A stretch of DNA of 16,761 nt from an uncultured Subdoligranulum sp. (lineage in GTDB: Bacteria > Bacillota_A > Clostridia > Oscillospirales > Ruminococcaceae): the NCBI RefSeq assembly GCF_937890665.1, contig NZ_CALADU010000022.1:1-16761 (forward strand), in the 5' to 3' direction. The notes under the pieces are model-generated. The model worked only from the letters and a program-made list of their open reading frames with translations. It was not told where the DNA came from and did not search any database. How positions within the stretch are numbered: position 1 is the stretch's first letter; every line of letters begins with the position of its first letter. Positions 8,266 through 15,038 of this stretch are shown piece after piece. The translations under genes were made by a program, and so were the position numbers.

Positions 8266-9201
8266 TTGAGTTTTTCACAAGAGGTAAAAAATGAGATCCT
8301 GCGTCACAGGATCACAAAACCTTGCTGTAATTTGGCCGCCGCCTATGCGGTGGCCTGTTTTGGTAAATATTTTGATGATCGCGGGGTTGTGTTGCAGACC
8401 GAGAACGAGGGAGTGGCCTCCTTCGCGCAAAAAAGCTATCGCCGATGTGGGGTAGAGGGAACGATTTTGCGTAAAGAGCGCCCTACCGGTTCGGTGTATG
8501 AGTTTAGCGTGAAAGATCCCATAGAAATCGAAAAGCTGCTTGCCTTATTTGGTCATACCGGCAAGGAACCGACACTGCGGATCCGACCAGAGCACTTTAA
8601 GTGCCAAAAATGTGTACAGACCTTCATTGCAACTGCATTTCTTTGTTGCGGAACAATGACGGACCCGGAAAAGAGCTATAATCTGGAATTTTTGTCTACA
8701 AGGCATTATCTGTCCCAGCAGTTGGAGGCCATGTTGGCCGAGCATGATTTCCATCCACATCGCGCACTGCGTAAGGGTGCTAATACTGTTTACATCAAGG
8801 CAGCAGATCACATAGAGGATCTGCTGACCTTTATGGGAGCGGGGGGCGCTGCCATGCGGATCATGGACCAGCGCATGTACAATGAGATGCGGAACAAGAC
8901 CAATCGCCTTTCAAACTGCGAGACCGCCAATTTGGGAAAGAGCGTGCAGGCAGCAGTACAGGTTCAGATGGCCATCGAGCGTTTACAAGAAGCGGGGGCG
9001 CTGGCGACGCTTCCTGAACCGCTACGCCAGACCGCACGCCTGCGTATGCAGTACCCGGATCTGCCATTGGCTAAGCTGGCACAAAAGTTGGATCCGCCAG
9101 TTAGTAAGGCCGGGCTCTCTCACCGGTTAAAGCGAATTCAAGAGGCGGCGCAGCGTTTGTCGGATTCATCTACCCAAGAAAAGGAACCAAACCATGTCTG
9201 A
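8266..9201 (+). CDS. whiA: WhiA-family DNA-binding regulator
   Basis: WhiA (YvcL in Bacillus) has an N-terminal fold derived from LAGLIDADG homing endonucleases and a C-terminal helix-turn-helix. It controls sporulation genes in Streptomyces and influences division and chromosome segregation in B. subtilis. This 311-aa copy starts with the family-typical MSFSQEVKNEIL, has the Cys-rich CQKCVQTFIATAFLCCGTMTDPEKSYNLEF region in the middle, and ends with the HTH segment (PDLPLAKLAQKL, SKAGLSHRLKRIQE). The start is a TTG at 8266, supported by GGGAGGA (8251-8257) 8 nt upstream and the family N-terminus. It lies 33 nt after rapZ, and its last 8 nt overlap dnaE, suggesting coupled expression of a cell-cycle regulator with a replication polymerase. 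Confidence 0.95.
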   Translation: MSFSQEVKNEILRHRITKPCCNLAAAYAVACFGKYFDDRGVVLQTENEGVASFAQKSYRRCGVEGTILRKERPTGSVYEFSVKDPIEIEKLLALFGHTGKEPTLRIRPEHFKCQKCVQTFIATAFLCCGTMTDPEKSYNLEFLSTRHYLSQQLEAMLAEHDFHPHRALRKGANTVYIKAADHIEDLLTFMGAGGAAMRIMDQRMYNEMRNKTNRLSNCETANLGKSVQAAVQVQMAIERLQEAGALATLPEPLRQTARLRMQYPDLPLAKLAQKLDPPVSKAGLSHRLKRIQEAAQRLSDSSTQEKEPNHV

Positions 9202-12200
9202 AGTAACACAAAGACAATTTACCCATCTGCATGTGCATACCGAATACAGTTTGCTGGATGGTGCTTGCCGCATCGATCGGATGTTTGATCATCTGAAAGC
9301 GAGGGGGCAAACAGCTTGCGCCATCACAGACCACGGTGTGATGTATGGATGCGTGGCCTTTTTTGATGCAGCCAAAGCCGCGGGAATCAAGCCGATCATC
9401 GGTTGTGAGGTGTACGTGGCGACGCGTACCCGGTTCGATAAGGTGAATCGCATCGATGGTAATAGCCATTTGATTTTACTCTGCAAAAATGAAGTTGGGT
9501 ATAAGAATCTAATCAAATTGGTGTCTGCCGGTTTCGTGGAAGGGTTTTATTCCAAACCGCGTATCGATAAAGACCTGCTGGAACAACACCACGAGGGGCT
9601 GATTTGTCTGTCGGCGTGTTTGGCGGGAGAAATCCCCAAAGCGATTTTAGCGGGGGACTACGAACGAGCAAAGCGTACGGCCTTGTATTATCAGGACCTT
9701 TTTGGAGAAGGAAACTATTATATCGAGCTGCAAGACCATGGTCTGGAAGAAGATCAAGTGGTGTTGCCGCAGCTCATTCGTCTTTCCCGGGAAACGGGAA
9801 TTCCCATGGTGGCTACCAATGATGCCCACTATATCACCAAAGAAGACGCAAAAATGCAGAGCATTTTGCTGTGTATCCAGACCGGTAAGACCATTGCTGA
9901 CGCGGATCGTATGGAGTTTCAGACCGACGAGTTCTATCTGAAAAGCGCCGAGGAAATGTACGATCTCTTTTCCATGGTGCCGGAGGCCTGCGAGAACACC
10001 AATAAGATTGCAGATCAGTGCAGCTTTGAGTTTACCTTTGGCGAAACAAAATTGCCGTACTTCCGTGCGCCGGATGGCATGGAGAATCAAGAATATTTCG
10101 AAAAGCTATGCTGGGAAGGATTGGAACGGCGCTATCCGGGCAAGGTTACCGATGCCTTGCGAGAACGTTTATCCCACGAGATCAATGTAGTCAAAACGAT
10201 GGGGTATACCAACTACTACCTGATTGTTTATGACTTTATCAACTACGCCAAGAGCCGAGACATTCCGGTGGGGCCCGGACGAGGTTCCGGTGCAGGCAGT
10301 TTGGCGGCGTACTGCGTAGGAATTACCGACATTGATCCAATTCGGTACAATCTGATCTTCGAACGCTTTCTGAATCCCGAACGCGTTTCGATGCCGGACT
10401 TCGACGTGGATTTCTGCTACGAGCGTCGTCAAGAAGTCATTGACTATGTGAATGAAAAATACGGACGAGATCATGTAGCGCAGATCGTTACCTTTGGTAC
10501 GATGGCGGCGCGGGCCGCGGTGCGGGACGTTGGACGCGTGATGGGCATGCCGTATCAGGATGTGGACAAGGTCGCCAAACTGATCCCTATGGAATTAAAG
10601 ATGACGCTTCAAAAGGCGTTGGATGTAAGCCCCGATTTAAAGGCAATGTACGAGGCGGACCCGCGCGTTCACGAACTGATCGACACCTCTTTGAAAGTGG
10701 AAGGTATGCCGCGGCATGCCTCGACCCATGCAGCGGGCGTCGTTATTACGCGAGAACCTGCCACCGAGTATGTGCCACTGGCTACCAATGACGGTTTGCC
10801 GGTTACCCAGTTCAACATGGTGGAGATCGAACGGCTGGGCCTTTTGAAGATGGACTTTTTGGGCCTGCGCACGCTGACGGTGATTCATGATACGGAAACG
10901 GAAGTGCGCCGCAAAGTGCCGGATTTCCGTATGGCCGATATCAGCTATGATGATCCGGAAACCTATGCTATGTTGGCACGGGGAGAAACGGAAGGTGTCT
11001 TCCAGCTTGAATCAACGGGGATGACGCAGGTGCTGGTCAGCATGCGCCCTAAGAACTTGGAAGACATTATCGCCCTGATTTCGCTGTATCGCCCCGGGCC
11101 GATGGATTCTATCCCCACCTATCTGCGCAATCGGCGAGAACCGGAAAAAATCAGCTACAAAACACCGCAGCTTGCCCATATTCTGGACGTTACCAATGGA
11201 TGTATCGTGTATCAGGAACAGGTCATGCAAATCTTCCGGGAGTTGGCGGGATTTAGCTTTGGGCAGGCTGATAATATTCGCCGCGCCATGAGTAAGAAAA
11301 AGCATAAGGTCATGGAGGCGGAACGGGAGCACTTTGTGCATGGTTGCACAGAGCCGGGTAAAGAGTGCCCCGGCTGTGTGAAAAATGGTGTTCCGGAGGC
11401 TGTGGCGAATGAGATTTATGACGATATGAGCAGTTTTGCTTCTTATGCGTTTAATAAATCTCACGCAGCTTGCTACGCCTACGTGGCCTTTCAGACCGCC
11501 TACTTGAAATGCCATTACCCCCATGAGTTCATGGCGGCCTTGCTGACCAGTGTGCTGGACAATACCTCTAAGGTAATCGAATATACCACGGAATGCCAGC
11601 GGCTGGGCATCAAGGTGTTGCAGCCGGACATCAATGTTTCCCGCGGGGGGTTTACGGCGGATGGAGATTGTATTCGTTTTGGCCTGAATGCGGTGAAGAG
11701 TGTGGGGCGCAATCTGATCGACTCGGTCGTAAAGGAACGAGAAGAGCGGCCCTATCGGGGACTTTATGATTTCTGCAAACGGATGTATGGCAACGAACTA
11801 AACCGCCGTGCACTGGAAAATCTGATCAAGTGCGGTGCGTTTGACACGTTGGAACCCTCTCGACGGGGGATGCTGGAATGCGTAGAAGGCATTTTGAAGA
11901 GCGTTGAAACCGACGTACGTCAAAATCTGGAAGGACAGATGGATCTGTTCGGCATGATGGGCGGCGGAACCGAAACGCAGGCGAGCAACGATTATAAAGT
12001 GCCCAATATGTCGGAATATCCGGCGGCCGATCTGCTCAAAATGGAAAAAGAAGTGTCTGGGCTATATCTGTCTGGACATCCCTTGGACGCATACCGCGAG
12101 CAGATTGCCAAGATTTCGACTTGCACGATTGCACAACTGCTGGGGGAAGATGCCAAACAGTTTGATAACCAGAACGTTACGATTCTGTGTACCGTTGTCA

Positions 12201-12733
12201 AAAACAAAGTGATGACAACAAAATCCAATACGTTGATGGCCTTCACAACGATTGAAGATTTGACAGGTACAATGGAATTGCTAGTATTTCCCCGCGTGTT
12301 GGCAGAATGCCGTGCGGCTTTGCAGGACAACGCCGTCATTGTGGCGAACGGCCGTGTGTCAGTCAAGGAAGATGAGGCGGCACGGTTGATTGTAGAAGGA
12401 ATACAGCCCATTGAAAGCTACGATCCGACAAAGAGTTTTGGGCTGAACCGCGTGGACCGCGTACAGCGAGAAAAGCGTGCAGAGGGGGCAAGCGGATACT
12501 TCTTAACGGTGCCTTCACGGGATTGTCCGCAAATGCGCAAGGTCGAAAACCTGTTATGCAACATCTTTGACGGTGGGACGGTAAAAGTCTACTTCCGCTT
12601 TGCAGATACCGGGCAAAAAGCACTGGCTAGACATATGGCGGTGAAGGACGACCCACTTTTGCGGGCAGAACTGGTTAGAATTTTGGGCCCGGAGCATGTA
12701 AATGTGCAGACAACCGCGCAGTATGCAAAATAA
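9194..12733 (+). CDS. dnaE: DNA polymerase III subunit alpha, DnaE type
   Basis: A 1179-aa C-family DNA polymerase catalytic subunit. Domain order: N-terminal PHP (about 8-210) with apparent metal ligands H13, H15, D22, H47, E72, H92 and NDAHY; palm with PGRGSGAGS and catalytic D402 and D404 (MPDFDVDF) plus D554 (KMDFLG); fingers with the YRPGPMDSIP and KKKHKVMEAE segments; clamp-binding and helix-hairpin-helix region (about 780-900); OB fold (about 985-1070, VTILCTVVKNKVM); and a short C-terminal domain. The polymerase triad matches E. coli DnaE closely in position. No DEDD exonuclease is inserted, so this is DnaE and not PolC. Firmicutes normally also carry PolC, and DnaE then extends primers; PolC is not in this window. 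The ATG at 9194 overlaps the whiA end by 8 nt and follows AAGGA. No clear terminator follows. Confidence 0.97.
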   Translation: MSEVTQRQFTHLHVHTEYSLLDGACRIDRMFDHLKARGQTACAITDHGVMYGCVAFFDAAKAAGIKPIIGCEVYVATRTRFDKVNRIDGNSHLILLCKNEVGYKNLIKLVSAGFVEGFYSKPRIDKDLLEQHHEGLICLSACLAGEIPKAILAGDYERAKRTALYYQDLFGEGNYYIELQDHGLEEDQVVLPQLIRLSRETGIPMVATNDAHYITKEDAKMQSILLCIQTGKTIADADRMEFQTDEFYLKSAEEMYDLFSMVPEACENTNKIADQCSFEFTFGETKLPYFRAPDGMENQEYFEKLCWEGLERRYPGKVTDALRERLSHEINVVKTMGYTNYYLIVYDFINYAKSRDIPVGPGRGSGAGSLAAYCVGITDIDPIRYNLIFERFLNPERVSMPDFDVDFCYERRQEVIDYVNEKYGRDHVAQIVTFGTMAARAAVRDVGRVMGMPYQDVDKVAKLIPMELKMTLQKALDVSPDLKAMYEADPRVHELIDTSLKVEGMPRHASTHAAGVVITREPATEYVPLATNDGLPVTQFNMVEIERLGLLKMDFLGLRTLTVIHDTETEVRRKVPDFRMADISYDDPETYAMLARGETEGVFQLESTGMTQVLVSMRPKNLEDIIALISLYRPGPMDSIPTYLRNRREPEKISYKTPQLAHILDVTNGCIVYQEQVMQIFRELAGFSFGQADNIRRAMSKKKHKVMEAEREHFVHGCTEPGKECPGCVKNGVPEAVANEIYDDMSSFASYAFNKSHAACYAYVAFQTAYLKCHYPHEFMAALLTSVLDNTSKVIEYTTECQRLGIKVLQPDINVSRGGFTADGDCIRFGLNAVKSVGRNLIDSVVKEREERPYRGLYDFCKRMYGNELNRRALENLIKCGAFDTLEPSRRGMLECVEGILKSVETDVRQNLEGQMDLFGMMGGGTETQASNDYKVPNMSEYPAADLLKMEKEVSGLYLSGHPLDAYREQIAKISTCTIAQLLGEDAKQFDNQNVTILCTVVKNKVMTTKSNTLMAFTTIEDLTGTMELLVFPRVLAECRAALQDNAVIVANGRVSVKEDEAARLIVEGIQPIESYDPTKSFGLNRVDRVQREKRAEGASGYFLTVPSRDCPQMRKVENLLCNIFDGGTVKVYFRFADTGQKALARHMAVKDDPLLRAELVRILGPEHVNVQTTAQYAK

Positions 12734-12761
12734 ATCCATGAGTTTTGCGCGAATTGTCCAT

Positions 12762-12789
12762 AATCGATACGCCACAGTTGTGGTATAAT
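12762..12789 (+). promoter_or_regulatory. pfkA promoter (extended -10)
   Basis: TATAAT at 12784-12789 is preceded by TGG, an extended -10 (TGn). The bases at the usual -35 distance match poorly, and a TTGTCC at 12754-12759 is about 24 nt away, too far for a normal spacer. CCACAGTTGTGG (12772-12783), an inverted repeat with 5-nt arms, directly abuts the -10 and could be an operator, but this is speculative. The predicted leader to the pfkA ATG is about 63 nt with no obvious structure. Confidence 0.6.
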
Positions 12790-12858
12790 GAGGTTGTTCT
12801 AGATTGTTAAAAAATTATTGTAAGTAACGCTATGTTCCCAAATAGGAGGAGCTGCTTT

Positions 12859-13833
12859 ATGGCTAAGGAAATCAAAACAATCGGTGTTCTGACCAGCGGT
12901 GGTGATGCCCCCGGCATGAATGCTGCCGTTCGTGCGATTGTGCGTGCGGGCATCAGCAAAGGATACCGCATGATGGGCATTCAGCGCGGTTACAATGGCC
13001 TGATTAATGGTGAATGCTATGAAATGAATGTCCGCAGCGTGTCTGAGATTATCCATCGCGGCGGTACGATTTTGTATACAGCCCGTTGCTTGGAGTTTAA
13101 AACGCAGGAAGGGCAGGCCAAGGGCTTGGCTCGCTGCAAAGAGCTCGGTATTGATGCACTGGTCGTTATCGGCGGTGACGGCTCTTTTATGGGCGCTCGT
13201 GCGCTGGCCAATCAGGGAATTCCCTGTGTCGGTTTGCCGGGTACCATCGACAACGATATTGCTTGCAGTGAATATACCATTGGCTACGATACGGCAATGA
13301 ACACTGCCGTGGAAGCCATCGATAAACTGCGGGATACTACCCAGAGTCATGACCGTTGCAGCGTGGTAGAGGTTATGGGCCATCATGCCGGCTATATCGC
13401 TCTGAATGTCGGCATTGCTACGGGTGCGTTGGCGGTGCTTCTGCCCGAGATTCCGTTTGATTTCGAGCGGGATATTTTGCAGCGTATGCGTCAGACGCAA
13501 GTCACGGGCAAAAAACACTTCATCATCATCGTGTCGGAAGGTGTCATCGGTGCGCAGGAGCTGGCCAACCAGATTCAAGCAGCAACGGGTGTCGATTCTC
13601 GTGCTACGGTGTTGGGGCATATCCAGCGTGGTGGTTCTCCCACGGTGCGGGATCGCGTCAATGCGTCTTTGATGGGTTACCATGCTGTTGATCTCTTGGA
13701 TAAGGGAATTTATAACCGCGTGGTTGCCGTTTCTGGCGACAAGATCGTGGACTACGATGTAAACGTTGCGCTTTCTATGCACAAGACGATTGATCGCGAA
13801 ATGATCGACATCGCCAATGCAATCTCCATCTAA
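12859..13833 (+). CDS. pfkA: ATP-dependent 6-phosphofructokinase
   Basis: Phosphorylates fructose 6-phosphate to fructose 1,6-bisphosphate, the committed step of glycolysis; cytoplasmic tetramer in this family. The 324-aa protein shows the N-terminal TSGGDAPGMN (12-21), GGDGS (105-109) and PGTIDND with catalytic D131 and D133. The glycine at position 108, in place of the Asp of pyrophosphate-dependent enzymes, supports ATP as donor, and overall it matches the short bacterial allosteric type. The ATG at 12859 follows AGGAGGAG (12844-12851) at good spacing. It is transcribed from its own promoter after dnaE and ends in a terminator. The antisense strand carries a long open frame (12799-13944) that is only a codon-bias shadow. 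Confidence 0.97.
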   Translation: MAKEIKTIGVLTSGGDAPGMNAAVRAIVRAGISKGYRMMGIQRGYNGLINGECYEMNVRSVSEIIHRGGTILYTARCLEFKTQEGQAKGLARCKELGIDALVVIGGDGSFMGARALANQGIPCVGLPGTIDNDIACSEYTIGYDTAMNTAVEAIDKLRDTTQSHDRCSVVEVMGHHAGYIALNVGIATGALAVLLPEIPFDFERDILQRMRQTQVTGKKHFIIIVSEGVIGAQELANQIQAATGVDSRATVLGHIQRGGSPTVRDRVNASLMGYHAVDLLDKGIYNRVVAVSGDKIVDYDVNVALSMHKTIDREMIDIANAISI

Positions 13834-13851
13834 TCGATAAGATATAATGAG

Positions 13852-13880
13852 GCCGCGTACCGAATGGGCGCGGCTTTTTT
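13852..13880 (+). terminator. Rho-independent terminator after pfkA
   Basis: GCCGCG (13852-13857) pairs with CGCGGC (13869-13874), with an inner CC/GG pairing around a GAAT loop, and is followed directly by six T residues (13875-13880). It lies 18 nt after the pfkA stop. Confidence 0.88.
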
Positions 13881-13937
13881 GGCGCGAGGGTCTGGCAAGG
13901 TTACTGAAAATTTTATCGCGTTTTTGTGAAAAAAGAC

Positions 13938-13966
13938 TTGCCAAATATAGTCTGGGATGCTATAAT
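13938..13966 (+). promoter_or_regulatory. rplS operon promoter
   Basis: A near-consensus sigma-A type promoter: -35 TTGCCA (13938-13943), 17-nt spacer, -10 TATAAT (13961-13966), and TGC just before the -10 (extended -10). It is the best promoter in the window, as expected for a ribosomal protein gene. Predicted transcription start is about 13973. Confidence 0.85.
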
Positions 13967-13972
13967 ACTAAA

Positions 13973-14080
13973 GCGTTAGTGCTGCCGGGCCACCGGCAGG
14001 ATAATGACACATCATTAAACAGGCGGTCCTCTGCCGAGTAGTCGGGTATGAACGTCGATACAAATGGAGGAATTTATACC
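13973..14080 (+). promoter_or_regulatory. Structured rplS 5' leader, candidate ribosomal-protein autoregulatory element
   Basis: The leader of about 108 nt contains hairpin 1, CTGCCGG (13982-13988) with CCGGCAG (13993-13999), loop GCCA; hairpin 2, TAATGA (14002-14007) with TCATTA (14012-14017), loop CACA; and a small CCGA/TCGG hairpin (14034-14045). CTGCCG recurs at 14031-14036, so the 3' arm of hairpin 1 (13994-13999) could pair there instead, enclosing hairpin 2. The overlapping TCCTCTG (14027-14033) is complementary, with two G-U pairs, to TGGAGGA (14065-14071), the rplS ribosome site. L19 leaders that act by autoregulation have been proposed in low-GC Gram-positives; whether this belongs to that family is not decided here. 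Confidence 0.55.
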
Positions 14081-14422
14081 ATGGACGCACTGAAGCATTT
14101 TACCGAGGGTATGATCAAGGAGAACAAGCCCCAGTTCGAAGTCGGCGATACGGTTCGCGTTTCCGTCCGCATCAAGGAAGGCGACAAAGAGCGTATTCAG
14201 GCTTTTGAGGGCACCGTCATCGCGAAGAAGCATGGCGGTATTGCGGAAACCTTCACCGTTCGCCGTACTTCTTACGGCGTCGGCGTGGAGCGCGTGTTCC
14301 CCGTCAACAGCCCGTTCGTCGAGAAGGTTGAAGTGGTTCGCCGCGGCAAGGTTCGTCGTGCGAAGCTCTTCTATCTGCGTGAGCGTACCGGCAAGGCGGC
14401 TAAGGTTAAGGCACGTATCTGA
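14081..14422 (+). CDS. rplS: 50S ribosomal protein L19
   Basis: L19 lies at the 30S-50S interface of the large ribosomal subunit. The 113-aa protein is close to the usual length, with the conserved [33 protein letters not shown] core, the [19 protein letters not shown] segment, and the basic C-terminus [25 protein letters not shown]. The ATG at 14081 follows GGAGG (14066-14070) at 10 nt; an in-frame ATG at 14048 has no ribosome site and would add residues foreign to the family. Codon choice is more C-ending than in neighbours, as expected for a highly expressed gene. It has its own promoter and leader; trmD, its usual upstream partner in Bacillus, is not adjacent. Confidence 0.98.
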   Translation: MDALKHFTEGMIKENKPQFEVGDTVRVSVRIKEGDKERIQAFEGTVIAKKHGGIAETFTVRRTSYGVGVERVFPVNSPFVEKVEVVRRGKVRRAKLFYLRERTGKAAKVKARI

Positions 14423-14433
14423 GCATACTGAGA

Positions 14434-14466
14434 AAAGGGGAGGACGGTTGGCGTTCTCCCTTTTTT
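14434..14466 (+). terminator. Intergenic terminator/attenuator between rplS and lepB
   Basis: GGGAGGAC (14438-14445) pairs with GTTCTCCC (14453-14460) with one G-U pair and a 7-nt loop; flanking A and T runs lengthen the stem, and six T residues follow (14461-14466). As no separate promoter is evident before lepB, partial readthrough probably lowers expression of the downstream genes relative to L19. Confidence 0.8.
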
Positions 14467-14492
14467 CGTATATTTTTTGGCGGGAGGGAAAG

Positions 14493-15038
14493 ATGACACA
14501 GCAGTTCAAAGAGCGATACCAATATAATCGTCGCGTGCTGGAATGGTATGACGCACTTACGGTGACTGTGGCTGTTATCGCCTTACTGTTTACTTTTGTC
14601 GTTCGCGTTGTACAGGTGGACGGTACTTCGATGAACCCAACCCTGCAAAGTGGCGACCGCGTGATTATTGCGACGTTTTTGCAGCCTGATTACGGAGATG
14701 TCGTAGTAATTGACGGTTATATCCCCTATGGGAAGCCGCTGGTGAAACGTGTGATCGGTAAAGCTGGCGATGTGATTGATATTGATTTTGAGGCGGGGAT
14801 TGTATACCGAAATGGCCAAGCCCTTTCCGAACCGAATATTGCAGAGCCGACGTGGACTTATGAAAGTGTAAACTTTCCCATTACTGTGCCGGATGATTGT
14901 CTCTTCATCATGGGGGACAACCGCAATCATTCTATGGATAGTCGTGATCGAGAGATTGGCTGTGTGGATGTCCGGGATGTTATGGGTGTTGTCGTGTGGC
15001 GCGTTTTGCCAATTCAAGAGATGGGAGCTATAGAATGA
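14493..15038 (+). CDS. lepB: Signal peptidase I
   Basis: Membrane-bound serine protease that cleaves signal peptides from exported proteins on the outer face of the membrane. It is 181 aa, a short single-anchor form typical of Gram-positives. One membrane segment (about 20-40) is followed by the catalytic Ser box GTSMNPTL with S46, the Lys box VKRVIGKAGD with K85 as general base, and the C-terminal GDNRNHSMDSR box. The ATG at 14493 follows GGGAGGGAA (14482-14490) closely; the frame upstream through rplS is shadow. The stop overlaps the rbgA start (ATGA). It sits beyond the terminator hairpin that follows rplS. Other signal peptidases may exist elsewhere in the genome. Confidence 0.96.
   Translation: MTQQFKERYQYNRRVLEWYDALTVTVAVIALLFTFVVRVVQVDGTSMNPTLQSGDRVIIATFLQPDYGDVVVIDGYIPYGKPLVKRVIGKAGDVIDIDFEAGIVYRNGQALSEPNIAEPTWTYESVNFPITVPDDCLFIMGDNRNHSMDSRDREIGCVDVRDVMGVVVWRVLPIQEMGAIE

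Noticed and set aside
12804..12821. Possible Rex-type redox operator (TTGTTAA followed by AAAA and TTATTGT) in the pfkA leader
   Set aside because: Only the left half matches the TTGTTAA-N4-TTAACAA consensus; the right half matches at three leading bases, and AT-rich leaders produce such half-sites by chance.
13843..13848. TATAAT between the pfkA stop and its terminator
   Set aside because: No -35 at suitable distance, and any transcript would run straight into the terminator at 13852-13880.
12799..13944. Antisense open frame of 381 codons opposite pfkA
   Set aside because: It lies entirely over a well-supported conserved gene, its translation has no recognisable domain and no ribosome site, and long antisense frames are common where codon bias avoids stops on the other strand.
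14048..14080. ATG at 14048 as start of rplS
   Set aside because: It has no ribosome site, adds 11 residues unlike L19, and would place the strong GGAGG at 14066 inside the coding region.
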